11,084 nt of DNA from Halodesulfurarchaeum sp. (GCA_018334775.1 JAGXLJ010000012.1:1-11084), one strand, 5' to 3'; shown: positions 1 to 7,500, counted from the stretch's first letter. Numbers and translations: made by a program. Notes: generated by a model from the letters alone, not told the origin.

Positions 1-1
1 T

Positions 2-895
2 CGACTGGCTCTCAAGGGTAAGTCCCGTGAGGACGTGTATTCTGGGACAGACGAGACGATCGTCTCGTATCTCCGTGACAAAGGGTTCTCCGACCGGTTT
101 ATCGAGTCGTTTGCGGCGCCCTTCTACGGTGGTATCACGCTCGACCGGTCCTTGAAAACGTCCAGTCGGGTCTTCCAGTTCACGTTCCGGATGCTCACAG
201 AGGGCGTGGCCGCAATCCCCGAAACGGGAATGCAAGCGATACCGCGTCAGTTAGCACGCCGTGCACGAAATCATGGTGCCACAATCCACACTGACACCCG
301 GGTCGAGGGAATTGCTGGGACCGGGCCGGTGACGATCGATCTCGCCGGTGAAACGGTCAGTGCAAAAACGGTCGTCGTGGCGGCCGGACCCGAAGAAAGT
401 CATCGATTGACCGGCATCGGATCCATTCCGACAACGGGCAGATCTGTTCGGACCCAGTACTTCGAAGTCCCGGCACCCAATCCGATTGCTAATCAACCGA
501 GAATTCACCTCAACGCGGTCGGCCAGACTCCGAACCAGGTGGTAAACCTGTCCGCAGTGGCGCCCTCATACGCGGTCGGTGATCGAGCGCTGTTGGCCGC
601 GAGTACGCCGGGAACGACCGACGAGACACCAGATAGCGATGCAGCAAAAACACAAGAGACGATCGCCTCGTGGTACCCGGCCGCGTCCTTCGACGATCTC
701 AAACTGGTCGAGACAGTTGATGTTCCGTTTGCGCAGTACGCGCAACCACCAGGAATTCACGAGACGTTGCCGGAGGTTTCCGAACCGGAGGGGGCCATCT
801 ATTTCGCCGGTGACTTCACGACGGATTCCTCGATCAATGGAGCGTTTCGGAGTGGACGACTCGCCGCCGAGGCAATCCAGCAAAGTGACCCCTAA
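2..895 (+). CDS. FAD-dependent oxidoreductase, amine-oxidase/phytoene-desaturase-like (5' truncated)
   Basis: The frame is open from base 2 without a stop, so the gene begins left of the window; the GTG at 35 is only the first in-window start-like codon and I do not take it as the start. About 297 residues are visible. The C-terminal part carries the family's second flavin-binding signature (IYFAGDFTTDSSINGAFRSG, about 30 residues from the end), with the conserved Gly-Asp and a Ser-x-x-Gly-Ala helix. A middle segment (GVAAIPETGMQAIPRQLA, then TVVVAAG) matches the layout of the flavin-containing amine oxidase / protoporphyrinogen oxidase / phytoene desaturase superfamily. The N-terminal GxGxxG dinucleotide fold must lie outside the window. 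The substrate cannot be told. The stop codon TAA (893-895) overlaps by four bases the stop of the convergent phosphoesterase gene. Family assignment is firm; specific function is unknown. Confidence 0.85.
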   Translation, partial: RLALKGKSREDVYSGTDETIVSYLRDKGFSDRFIESFAAPFYGGITLDRSLKTSSRVFQFTFRMLTEGVAAIPETGMQAIPRQLARRARNHGATIHTDTRVEGIAGTGPVTIDLAGETVSAKTVVVAAGPEESHRLTGIGSIPTTGRSVRTQYFEVPAPNPIANQPRIHLNAVGQTPNQVVNLSAVAPSYAVGDRALLAASTPGTTDETPDSDAAKTQETIASWYPAASFDDLKLVETVDVPFAQYAQPPGIHETLPEVSEPEGAIYFAGDFTTDSSINGAFRSGRLAAEAIQQSDP

Positions 896-1587
896 AGATG
901 GGGTCGTAGCTTTCCAAGCGGCGGAAACGACAAGGACTCATCTGTAGTGGATACGATCGGCCGACATGCATCGGTATCCGTCAGCAGTGGTGACATCGAA
1001 TCGGCCGCTTTCAGGTCGTTTACAGTCGTTCCCACTGCGACCCGGCTAAACGCGGGAAGCACGAGCACTGACGCCTCTCCGTGTTGGGCCCAACACTCAA
1101 GATAACAGGGTCGTCGGTTCCCCTCGATGGTCAGTGCCGGGTGTTCGTGACCAATGACGTAGCGGTCAGTATTTGCTGTGGGCTGTTCGTGTCCGTGATG
1201 GACGACTGTCGAGGAATCCAAGTGATATTCGTCGACTGGATCGAGGGACTCGACCCGTTCCAACGTCGGATCGTGATTCCCGCTCGTGACGATCAGTTCG
1301 GCCCCAGCATCGACAACGACATCGACGAGATTCTGAATTGCGTCGGCGACGCCATAGGGAACTGTATCGAAGGCGTGAACGAGGTCACCTGCAACAACGA
1401 CCGCTGTTGGCTCGTAACGCTCGCACAGTCGGTCGAGCCGGTTGGGAAGGTCTTTCCCGTCACCGACCGGGAAATCGACTCTCGATTGACGCACACGCCC
1501 CAGATGGAGATCAGCAAGCACAAGCGTCTCCGCGTCCGGAAACCAAACCGCTCTATCTTCGTACTCGACCCTTGGAAACGGGTCCAC
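892..1587 (-). CDS. Archaeal SbcD/Mre11-related metallophosphoesterase
   Basis: A 231-residue soluble calcineurin-like metallophosphoesterase. All family metal-binding blocks are visible: ADLHLG (Asp26, His28), AGDLVH (Gly67-Asp68), SGNHD (103-106), a His pair near 130-131, and GHEHP (146-149). The length and the C-terminal GHEH block fit the short archaeal SbcD-related phosphoesterase group, not full Mre11. The substrate is unknown; nuclease or phosphodiesterase activity would be inference. I chose the GTG at 1587 as start. An in-frame TTG at 1629 would add 14 residues rich in Cys, Phe and Arg that look unlike the rest, and it would leave almost no room for a promoter. The gene diverges from the regulator at 1667 with about 80 bases between starts, and converges on the oxidoreductase with a four-base overlap of stop codons. 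Start choice is moderate; family is firm. Confidence 0.9.
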   Translation of the reverse strand: MDPFPRVEYEDRAVWFPDAETLVLADLHLGRVRQSRVDFPVGDGKDLPNRLDRLCERYEPTAVVVAGDLVHAFDTVPYGVADAIQNLVDVVVDAGAELIVTSGNHDPTLERVESLDPVDEYHLDSSTVVHHGHEQPTANTDRYVIGHEHPALTIEGNRRPCYLECWAQHGEASVLVLPAFSRVAVGTTVNDLKAADSMSPLLTDTDACRPIVSTTDESLSFPPLGKLRPHL

Positions 1588-1638
1588 AATGACACATCGA
1601 GAGCAAAAGCCAAAGATGTACTGTCTCAACCGGTGCAG

Positions 1639-1644
1639 TTTTCA
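1639..1644 (+). promoter_or_regulatory. Possible TATA-like box for the winged-helix regulator gene
   Basis: TTTTCA is centred about 25 bases before the ATG at 1667, the distance expected for a leaderless haloarchaeal transcript. The match is weak and rests on position more than on sequence. The promoter of the divergent phosphoesterase must lie in the same short gap; a T-rich minus-strand segment around 1606-1614 is the only candidate I see for it. Confidence 0.3.
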
Positions 1645-1666
1645 TCGGCGCCTTCGAGACCTGCAT

Positions 1667-2443
1667 ATGGTCGAGGTTCTTGACGACAAACGGGAGGCGA
1701 CCCGATTCCGGATTCTCGTCGAGATCGCTGATCGCCAACCGGCCGTCAGCCAGGGTGAAATCGCCGACGAGGTGGGGGTGACGAGTCAGGCGGTCTCGGA
1801 GTACATCCGCGAACTCGTCGAGGACGGCCTCGTCGTGAAACACGGCCGCTCCAGGTATCAAGTTACGAACGAAGGTGTCGACTGGTTGTTGGGGCATACC
1901 ACGGATATTCGCCGGTTCACGGATCGAGTTGCCGACGATGTTCTCGGTGGGGTGGAGGAGGATGCTGCGATTGCGGTCGAAGACATCGATGAGGGGGATA
2001 CTGTCACCCTCGAAATGCAACAGGGAATGCTCCACGCTGTTCCCGGCGATCACGGCCCGGCTACTGGGACCGTGACCACCGACGCATCTGCGGGCGATGC
2101 GGTCGGCGTTTCCGGGTTCGAAGGAGTGATCGATTTCTCGCCGGGTGAGGTCGGCGTCTATCAGGTTGCACCGGTTCGGTCCGGTGGGAGCCGCACTGTG
2201 GATGCCGAGGCTCTGGAACGGGCGTGTACAGGCAGTCAATTGGTTTTAGCCGCCGGCATCGAGGCAGTGGTTGCACTGGAGCAAATCGACAGGGCGGTAG
2301 ATGGGCGGTTTGCAGTCGGCTCAGTCGCCGCCCGAGCGGCTGAACGAGGGGTGGATGTTACTGTCGTTGCAACTGCTGATGAAGTCGGACGGGTAACCGA
2401 CCCGCTTCGAGAATCCGGAACGTCCTATTCCGTGATGGATTGA
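1667..2443 (+). CDS. Winged-helix transcriptional regulator (MarR-like, haloarchaeal)
   Basis: 258 residues. The first ~75 residues form a winged helix-turn-helix: KREATRFRILVEIADRQPAV, then SQGEIADEVGVTSQAVSEYI (the helix-turn-helix itself), followed by LVEDGLVVKHGRSRYQVTNEG (cut here: recognition-helix end plus wing). The remaining ~180 residues hold a beta-rich middle and an alpha/beta tail (GVDVTVVATADEVGRV) that could be a ligand-sensing or dimerisation part; I do not recognise a named domain there with confidence. The start is the ATG at 1667, where similarity to this type of protein begins with MVEVLDDKREATRF; upstream in-frame residues are low-quality. It diverges from the phosphoesterase gene, so it could regulate it or itself, but no clear operator is seen. 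It ends six bases before the convergent stop of the PAC2-family gene. Confidence 0.85.
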   Translation: MVEVLDDKREATRFRILVEIADRQPAVSQGEIADEVGVTSQAVSEYIRELVEDGLVVKHGRSRYQVTNEGVDWLLGHTTDIRRFTDRVADDVLGGVEEDAAIAVEDIDEGDTVTLEMQQGMLHAVPGDHGPATGTVTTDASAGDAVGVSGFEGVIDFSPGEVGVYQVAPVRSGGSRTVDAEALERACTGSQLVLAAGIEAVVALEQIDRAVDGRFAVGSVAARAAERGVDVTVVATADEVGRVTDPLRESGTSYSVMD

Positions 2444-2449
2444 GCGTTT

Positions 2450-3205
2450 TCAGCCGATATACCGAAGGTCTTCGCCACTGCTTGGACTTTGGGCCGCTTC
2501 CATATCTTGCAATTTGCTGATGACTTCCTCCATCTCGTCGGCCCGGTCGTCCAGCGCTTCGACCGGAATATCGAACTCGAGTCGTTCTTGAAGCACGTCG
2601 AGAACGGCCCTGGCACTTTTCGGATCGACCAGATAGCCACTTGTTTCCCCCATCAGACAGACAGCTTCGAGTCCGCGTCGGCTTCCAAGCCCGAGAAGGA
2701 GGCCGCTCGTGCCGACGATGCCACCGGTCGGTTCCTCGGAGCGGAATTCAACACCGGCCGCTTCGAGATCATCGATCAACGCTTCCGAGGAGACAGCTCC
2801 GAGAACGCTATACTCCTCGATCAGTTCCCCGGTTGGAACCCCTCCGAGTGAGTACACCCGCTCGGCTCCAAGCCGTTCGGATTCGTCGAGAAACGTCTCA
2901 GACAACCTGTATTGCCCCGTATTATCGCCAGCCTGGTGATCACCAGTAAGGACGATCAAGTCACGCCCGTCGGTCGGGACAGCGTACAGCTCGGCATGGG
3001 CCAGGTTGGCGACACCACTGTCATCGATGCCGACCTGTGGGGGGAAGTGTTCGGAGTACACCCGAGCTAGCAGGGTGCTGTCTGTCTCTTCGATGAGGTG
3101 TTCGGCGACGAGTTTCCCAACGTGGCCGACACCTGGCAATCCCTCGACGAAAACAGGGTCGTCGAGGTCGGACTCAGCGACCTGCTCGACCTCGATCTCT
3201 TTCAT
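2450..3205 (-). CDS. PAC2-family protein (proteasome assembly chaperone-like)
   Basis: 251 residues, typical for the archaeal proteasome-assembly-chaperone-2 family. The N-terminal block VFVEGLPGVGHVGKLVAEHL (residues 18-37) is the family hallmark; then come VLTGDHQ and YSLGGVPTGEL segments, a Gly-rich TGGIVGTSGLLLGLG run, CLMGETSGYLVDPKSA, and a C-terminal helix with acidic charge (about 213-238). In archaea these homologues are widespread, but their role in 20S proteasome assembly has been proposed mainly by analogy. The ATG at 3205 is chosen because the family match starts there; upstream in-frame sequence overlaps Nop10. It is the last gene of the L44e-S27e-aIF2-alpha-Nop10 operon, four bases after the Nop10 stop, an arrangement conserved in many archaea. 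Function beyond the family name is inference. Confidence 0.9.
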   Translation of the reverse strand: MKEIEVEQVAESDLDDPVFVEGLPGVGHVGKLVAEHLIEETDSTLLARVYSEHFPPQVGIDDSGVANLAHAELYAVPTDGRDLIVLTGDHQAGDNTGQYRLSETFLDESERLGAERVYSLGGVPTGELIEEYSVLGAVSSEALIDDLEAAGVEFRSEEPTGGIVGTSGLLLGLGSRRGLEAVCLMGETSGYLVDPKSARAVLDVLQERLEFDIPVEALDDRADEMEEVISKLQDMEAAQSPSSGEDLRYIG

Positions 3206-3209
3206 ATCC

Positions 3210-3392
3210 CTAGGGTTGGCGACGCTCCTTAAGAGCGCGTCGGTACTCCCCATAGGGATCGGCAGGATCGAATTTCGCGGGTGCACTATTGGCCGACGGC
3301 CCGTCACACTTCGGGCAGGTCGAACCAAGTGTATACACCGGTCGCTCATGGGCAGTTTTCCAGTCACGACAGATGCGAATGTCTGATTTCAC
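3210..3392 (-). CDS. nop10: Nop10, H/ACA ribonucleoprotein subunit
   Basis: 60 residues, the usual size of archaeal Nop10. It binds Cbf5 in H/ACA guide-RNP particles that convert uridine to pseudouridine in rRNA. Visible features: N-terminal zinc-ribbon-like part with Cys8 and the CPKC pair (Cys26, Cys29), then the conserved linker and C-terminal helix PAKFDPADPYGEYRRALKER, whose FxPxDPYGEYRR pattern is diagnostic. The fourth zinc-type Cys is missing: where many archaeal Nop10s have C-x-x-C near the N-terminus, this one reads CRDW. The start is a GTG (3392). It lies between aIF2-alpha (six bases upstream) and the PAC2-family gene (four bases downstream), consistent with one transcript and translational coupling. 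Confidence 0.95.
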   Translation of the reverse strand: MKSDIRICRDWKTAHERPVYTLGSTCPKCDGPSANSAPAKFDPADPYGEYRRALKERRQP

Positions 3393-3398
3393 GGGCAG

Positions 3399-4199
3399 TT
3401 ATTCGTCGTCGGAACGTCGTTCTCGATGGAACTCTCCCGTTCCGCCGGCGGATTCGATTACCTCAATCGCCCGCTCAGCTGCGGCTTCGAGTTCCGTTTC
3501 GGCGGTTTTGTACGTTGGGGCCCGGATTCGGATTCGGTACTCAGGTGCACCGACGTAGGTGACTTCCATATCGACTTCCTCCAGAATTTCGCCGTTCCCT
3601 TCCGCCGCCTTGAGTGCGGCCTGGACATCGTCGACACCGTCCGGATCCGGCGATTGGATGTCGACGTAGCCGGTCACGGTCACGTACGGAACCGAAACGT
3701 TATCGCGGGCGGTCTCGACGATAGCGTCGATATCTTCAGGCGGGAGATCGACGTCTTCGAGGACAGGCTCCCCGTGTATCGCTGCCTGTTCGAACCCTTC
3801 GTAGAGACTCCCGAATTCGTCAAGGAGTTCGTCTGCAACGTCCCGGAACTGATCGTCCGGCATGTCCTCCCCGAAGGCGAGCGTGAGCCACTTGTCGGCC
3901 TTTTGCTCGTTCTTCCAGCGTTGAATCGTCTCGGACCGCTGGTGGTCGTTGACGTCCTTGATCGAGAGATCGATCTGCTGGGAGGACCGATCGACATCGA
4001 GGACTTTCGCGACCACGGTTTGGCCCTCTTTGACGTGATCGGAAATGTTCTTGATCCATCCGGAGGCGACCTCGCTGATGTGGGCTAACCCGCGTTTCCC
4101 TTCATACTCCTCGAGATCGACGAACACGCCGAAGTCTTCGATCTCTTCGACTTTGCCGACCACCAGTTCGCCGGGGTCGGGCCAGCCCTCGTATTTCAT
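3399..4199 (-). CDS. eif2a: Translation initiation factor aIF2 subunit alpha
   Basis: 266 residues, the normal length for archaeal aIF2-alpha. The factor, with beta and gamma subunits, brings methionyl initiator tRNA to the small ribosomal subunit. Residues about 10-83 are an S1 RNA-binding domain ([42 protein letters not shown]). A helical middle (about 88-165) and an alpha/beta C-terminal domain (about 170-255, with VTVTGYVDI and [20 protein letters not shown]) follow in the family order. Ser46 in the ISEVAS loop aligns with the regulatory Ser51 of eukaryotic eIF2-alpha. The ATG at 4199 is chosen because [15 protein letters not shown] is the family start; the further-upstream frame is Arg-rich shadow of S27e. 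The start overlaps the S27e stop as ATGA, so translation is probably coupled. Confidence 0.97.
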   Translation of the reverse strand: MKYEGWPDPGELVVGKVEEIEDFGVFVDLEEYEGKRGLAHISEVASGWIKNISDHVKEGQTVVAKVLDVDRSSQQIDLSIKDVNDHQRSETIQRWKNEQKADKWLTLAFGEDMPDDQFRDVADELLDEFGSLYEGFEQAAIHGEPVLEDVDLPPEDIDAIVETARDNVSVPYVTVTGYVDIQSPDPDGVDDVQAALKAAEGNGEILEEVDMEVTYVGAPEYRIRIRAPTYKTAETELEAAAERAIEVIESAGGTGEFHRERRSDDE

Positions 4200-4369
4200 C
4201 GCTGTTCGACGACTTCGAGGACCTCGGCGTCGAGATCGGCGATGCCGCCTGTTGGGGTGGCAAGCGTCGTGCCACAAACGGCACAAGTGACCTCCGAGGA
4301 GGCCTTCTCGAAGATAGTCTGTTCGTTCTCACAGTCCGGACACTCGACGTGAAGGAAGCTTCCTGGCAT
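4196..4369 (-). CDS. rps27e: 30S ribosomal protein S27e
   Basis: 57 residues, a zinc-ribbon protein of the small ribosomal subunit found in archaea and eukaryotes. Two Cys pairs are visible: CPDC (Cys10, Cys13) and CAVC (Cys29, Cys32), separated as in the family, followed by TTLATPTGG. The start [17 protein letters not shown] at the ATG 4369 matches the family's usual beginning; the open frame extends further upstream only as an antisense-like shadow of L44e. It sits five bases after the L44e stop and shares an ATGA overlap with aIF2-alpha, as in most archaeal genomes. Confidence 0.95.
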   Translation of the reverse strand: MPGSFLHVECPDCENEQTIFEKASSEVTCAVCGTTLATPTGGIADLDAEVLEVVEQR

Positions 4370-4374
4370 GGAAA

Positions 4375-4656
4375 TCACTCCGTAAGTTCGAGTTTTCCGG
4401 CCCGCCATCCTTCGCGAAGGTGGGCTTTCCCACATTCGCCACAGCGGTATTTCAGGTCCGTTTTCTTCGTGGGTTTGTCCCCACCGGGGACTTTCGAGAA
4501 CTTGCCTGCGTTCCCGATAGTGGACTTGCCCCGTTTCTCCTGGCGGTCGGCCCACTTCATGCCGGTTTCCCGGCCCCGACGGACTTTTTCGACCTCGTGT
4601 TCTGTATGTGTATCACAATGCGGACAGTACGTATTGATTCGGCGTGGCATCTCCAT
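4375..4656 (-). CDS. rpl44e: 50S ribosomal protein L44e
   Basis: 93 residues, matching the known size of haloarchaeal L44e, a large-subunit protein near the E site. It carries a zinc site made of CPHC (Cys11, Cys14) and CGEC (Cys72, Cys75), a basic middle ([19 protein letters not shown], about 41-59) and the conserved [16 protein letters not shown] segment. The ATG at 4656 gives [14 protein letters not shown], the expected N-terminus; a second ATG two codons later is less likely. It is the first gene of the minus-strand operon L44e, S27e, aIF2-alpha, Nop10, PAC2-family protein, with a candidate promoter about 40 bases upstream. Confidence 0.96.
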   Translation of the reverse strand: MEMPRRINTYCPHCDTHTEHEVEKVRRGRETGMKWADRQEKRGKSTIGNAGKFSKVPGGDKPTKKTDLKYRCGECGKAHLREGWRAGKLELTE

Positions 4657-4695
4657 GGAAATCGTTCCTGTTGAAATGAGGTTGGTGAGGGGGAG

Positions 4696-4701
4696 TTAAA
4701 A
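4696..4701 (-). promoter_or_regulatory. Candidate TATA box of the L44e operon
   Basis: On the minus strand the sequence reads CCAAACGCATTTTAACTCC, with TTTTAA as the TATA-like box preceded by a purine-rich AAACG that could serve as the TFB recognition element. It is centred about 42 bases before the L44e ATG, so transcription would begin with a short leader of roughly 15 bases. That leader contains AGGAA about 10 bases before the ATG, a weak ribosome-binding site. Confidence 0.5.
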
Positions 4702-4763
4702 TGCGTTTGGTTCGGGGGCCGGTCCACCCGTGGACTTTTGGGGCGCCGTCGGCCTTCGAAACG

Positions 4764-4768
4764 TTTAC
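4764..4768 (+). promoter_or_regulatory. Candidate TATA box of the HAH_0734-family gene
   Basis: The plus strand reads TTCGAAACGTTTACTCC, a typical haloarchaeal CGAAAC (TFB site) plus TTTAC (TATA) pair. It is centred about 28 bases before the ATG at 4794, which fits a leaderless transcript. It lies back-to-back with the ribosomal-operon promoter. Confidence 0.5.
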
Positions 4769-4793
4769 TCCCCGGGTCGACGAACGGCGATGT

Positions 4794-5060
4794 ATGAAGC
4801 GGCTCATCATCCACGGCGACCCGGGCGTACGCAAGGACGGCATCGTCGAGGTCGACGGCAAGGAATACACGTTGTTCCAGGTCACCCGCAACGGTGACTG
4901 GCACGGGCCGGACCGGGTGCAGCTGTGGTGTATTGCGGGTCAACCCGAAGAGCAGGCGGACTTCGAGAAACAACGGTACATCCCACACTTCCTCGATGTG
5001 GAGGCAGTAGACGAAGCGGACGTCGAGGTCAAAAAACGGGCCGGGAGTCTCGCAGTCTAA
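4794..5060 (+). CDS. HAH_0734-family small conserved haloarchaeal protein
   Basis: 88 residues, soluble and acidic with a basic last third. It resembles the conserved haloarchaeal family named after Haloarcula hispanica HAH_0734, whose role is unknown. The sequence starts MKRLIIHGDPGVRKDGIVEV and contains a Trp-rich centre (NGDWHGPDRVQLWCIAG, residues 33-49) and a YIPHFLDVEAVDEADVEV segment near the end. No zinc pair, helix-turn-helix or membrane segment is visible. The ATG at 4794 is preferred to the GTG or ATG upstream in frame (4701) because a good promoter lies 28 bases before it and the upstream residues look random. It diverges from the L44e operon, hinting at a housekeeping or translation-linked role, but this is only context. 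Confidence 0.8.
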   Translation: MKRLIIHGDPGVRKDGIVEVDGKEYTLFQVTRNGDWHGPDRVQLWCIAGQPEEQADFEKQRYIPHFLDVEAVDEADVEVKKRAGSLAV

Positions 5061-5097
5061 CTGGTTCCTTTTCAGGCCGGAGCTTTCGGGGCCCGAG

Positions 5098-7413
5098 TCA
5101 CGTCACCCGATAGATCGTCACGTTTCCGTCCGAATATGCCGTCGTAATGCCCGGTTCGGTGGCGAAATCCGACGGGCCGTACCGATCGCGCTCGATCGGG
5201 CCCACATACAGATAGGTCACGTCGTACTTTTCGAGCAGAAGCATTCGTGACTTTGGCTCCGACGTTTCGTAGATGATTTCGACGTCCCGCACACGGTCCC
5301 AGTACGGTTCCGAGCTCCGATACCCGACTTCGTGGACCCACCCGGCGACGGTTGGGATACCAGTCATACTCGATGGACCGTTGACCCATCGATAGATTTC
5401 TGTTCCAGGTGCCGATACCATGGTCGGTTGTCCCGAGCGGTTGGCCAGCCACTCGATAGCGTCGGCTTCCTCCGGGTGATCCGATTCGATGTACGCATGG
5501 GCATCGAGTGTTGGGTTGCTTGGGGCACTTCCGATCGCCCCCATCGTCGGCAAAGCGGGATAGATGGCAAGTGAAATGAGGAGACCGACGAGCAACACGG
5601 ACGCGAGGCGTTGTTTCCCGGTTGATCGCCCTTCTACTGGGGCCTCACTGGAATCTGCTCCCGTGGAGTTTCGTATCGATTTCGTTTTCTGCCACCACCG
5701 GGCCGTAGTTTCGGCGAGAGCCACTCGTGGCCCGTTCGGACCGACAAGCCAGGCCGCCATCGCCCCAGTCGCGACGGACCAAAGTGCCCAGACCTGGGCG
5801 GAGATTTTAAAGACGGTGTTCATTCGACCAGGTCCCGCTTCTTCGATTACATAGACGAACTCGATGAGAACCAAGAGCCCGAGTGACCCCACGAGCAGGA
5901 CAGTTTCGAAAGAGACATCGGATCGTGTTCTGAGCAGATACCACCCAGCGAGAAGGAGCGGAACGAAGAGCACTAGTGCCGTTGCTCGAACGGCTGCGGT
6001 GGCCACGAGCAAGACGGCGAAACCGACGGCCACTCTCCACCACTGAGTGCGTTGTGCTCGTGCTACGAGATAACTGGCGCTGATCCCGAGGAAGGCACCG
6101 TATACTAACAATAATCCACCGAGATTGCTTCTTGGCGTTGGCAGAAACCCAACTGAGCGGCCGCTTGCAGCCCCAGTAAGAAATGGCAATACCGCGATTG
6201 CACCCAGAACTGCCAATCCGAGTGCGAACCCCGTAGCCACGACGATTCGGCTCACTTCTGTCCTGATGGGCTTTGATGAAAGCGCGGTGTCGATCCGACT
6301 GCTAATGGCCTGGGGGAGGAGGGACCTTGGCGTGGCCGGCGCGAAAACGAGTGCCAACAGGGCAATGCCGAATACTGCGGGGGCGCTCCAGGTATTTGTC
6401 AGGACGAGTAAGCCACCGATTGGAGCAATGGCGATGAGACGCAGCAGCCGTCCACGCCGGTCCCCGGCCGGTCGTTTCCAGTAGGCAAACGCCAGTCCCG
6501 CTCCAAGCAGCAGGAACGCGGGACTCATCATGTGTCCGTGGAGGTCGCCATTGAGGAAGGCGAAAAACGGGAATTCCGTAATCAGTTGCCAGTTGCCTGC
6601 CACATCGCCGTGAATTACGCGGCTTGCATACCAGTAGTTGAAATTGAACGCTCCGGTCGCTAGCCCAACGATTTCGAGTCCAAATAGCTCGGCGAATTGC
6701 GTTCCGAGGGAGTCGGGAAGCAGCCAGACGAGCAATCGGGCCGGTGTCGAGAGGTTGCTGGCCAGCCCAACGAAAAAGGCCCCGATAGCGCCCCCGACCC
6801 AGTAGGACCGATTGAGTTCGGCGGCGATCACGGACGCAAGTCCCCAGGCGGCCGTGACATAAACTGCATAATAGCCTGCGAGAGCGGTGTTGTATGCAAA
6901 CCGTGGGGCCGTATCCGTTAGCATCGCGAATACTGCCGCGAGCATATGGCCGCCGTAGTAGTACTGGACGGATTCCCCGGCGAACCACATGTCCTCTGGT
7001 GGGAGCGCTGTCGCCCGGAGCAGTGATGCGAGGAGGCCGAAGTCGAGGAACTTCTCACCCCCGCCCGGGAACGCGCCTGGTCGGTACAATCGAATCAGTA
7101 TCAAGAACAGGTAGGCCAGCGTAAAGACCACTGTAGCGGTTCGAAATCGGCGGTAGTCGATCTCGACGCCGTCCCAAAGCGCAATCCCTGACAGTGTGGT
7201 GAGACCGACCACCCCGAGCAGGGCTGTCACCCAATCGAATCGGAACTGGCCCAGCCAATAAGTCAGGAGACCGACGATCGCAAACGCGAGGGGAATGGCC
7301 AGTCCAGCCCCTCGATCGGCGAAATCTCGAAAGAGACGGCTTGCAAGCGGCAGCGCAAGCACTCCCAGTCCCAGATAGAGGCCGAGCCACACTGCGACGA
7401 GTCCGACCTGCAC
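5098..7413 (-). CDS. DUF2298 / Chlor_Arch_YYY polytopic membrane protein, probable GT-C glycosyltransferase
   Basis: 771 residues, with many hydrophobic segments from the first residue to about 625 (roughly 14-17 membrane passes by eye) and a hydrophilic C-terminal domain (about 640-771) likely on the outer face. The family signature is clear: GGGEKFLDFGLLASLLRA (117-134), WFAGESVQYYYGGH (143-156), which includes the YYY triplet that gave the family its name, and FPFFAFLNGDLHGHMMSP (281-298). DUF2298 proteins occur in haloarchaea and Chloroflexi. Their fold and acidic first-loop residues suggest GT-C enzymes that use a lipid-linked sugar outside the membrane, but to my knowledge the activity is not proven. 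The start is a GTG at 7413, giving MQVGLVAVWLGLYLGLGVLA as the first membrane span. It diverges from the GT2-GtrA pair, supporting a shared glycan pathway. Confidence 0.9.
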   Translation of the reverse strand: MQVGLVAVWLGLYLGLGVLALPLASRLFRDFADRGAGLAIPLAFAIVGLLTYWLGQFRFDWVTALLGVVGLTTLSGIALWDGVEIDYRRFRTATVVFTLAYLFLILIRLYRPGAFPGGGEKFLDFGLLASLLRATALPPEDMWFAGESVQYYYGGHMLAAVFAMLTDTAPRFAYNTALAGYYAVYVTAAWGLASVIAAELNRSYWVGGAIGAFFVGLASNLSTPARLLVWLLPDSLGTQFAELFGLEIVGLATGAFNFNYWYASRVIHGDVAGNWQLITEFPFFAFLNGDLHGHMMSPAFLLLGAGLAFAYWKRPAGDRRGRLLRLIAIAPIGGLLVLTNTWSAPAVFGIALLALVFAPATPRSLLPQAISSRIDTALSSKPIRTEVSRIVVATGFALGLAVLGAIAVLPFLTGAASGRSVGFLPTPRSNLGGLLLVYGAFLGISASYLVARAQRTQWWRVAVGFAVLLVATAAVRATALVLFVPLLLAGWYLLRTRSDVSFETVLLVGSLGLLVLIEFVYVIEEAGPGRMNTVFKISAQVWALWSVATGAMAAWLVGPNGPRVALAETTARWWQKTKSIRNSTGADSSEAPVEGRSTGKQRLASVLLVGLLISLAIYPALPTMGAIGSAPSNPTLDAHAYIESDHPEEADAIEWLANRSGQPTMVSAPGTEIYRWVNGPSSMTGIPTVAGWVHEVGYRSSEPYWDRVRDVEIIYETSEPKSRMLLLEKYDVTYLYVGPIERDRYGPSDFATEPGITTAYSDGNVTIYRVT

Positions 7414-7437
7414 AGAAGTGCCTTTTTCCGGATTCCC

Positions 7438-7446
7438 CTATACACC
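7438..7446 (-). promoter_or_regulatory. Possible TATA-like box for the DUF2298 gene
   Basis: GGTGTATAG on the minus strand is centred about 29 bases before the GTG at 7413. The position suits a leaderless transcript; the sequence is only a partial match to the haloarchaeal consensus. Confidence 0.35.
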
Positions 7447-7495
7447 TTGTGGACCGACTCGGCGACCCGGCTCTTCGAATATCGGTATCGAACTC

Positions 7496-7500
7496 TTTTA
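7496..7500 (+). promoter_or_regulatory. Candidate TATA box for the GT2-GtrA pair
   Basis: ATCGAACTCTTTTACTGG contains a CGAAC element followed by TTTTA, centred about 29 bases before the ATG at 7527. With the minus-strand box near 7442 it forms a divergent promoter region of 113 bases. Confidence 0.45.

Noticed and set aside
1588..1629. TTG start extending the phosphoesterase by 14 residues
   Set aside because: TTG is rare as a start here, the added residues are unlike the family, and it would leave only 37 bases to the divergent start.
1553..2239. Long minus-strand open frame opposite the winged-helix regulator
   Set aside because: It has no recognisable family pattern, is Arg/His/Pro-rich as expected from antisense of a GC-rich gene, and overlaps two well-supported genes.
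3426..4088. 220-codon plus-strand frame opposite aIF2-alpha
   Set aside because: The minus strand encodes a clear full-length aIF2-alpha; the opposite frame is a compositional shadow.
6302..6988. 228-codon frame overlapping the DUF2298 gene in another frame
   Set aside because: Arg-rich and without hydrophobic or motif pattern, while the overlapping frame has the full family signature.
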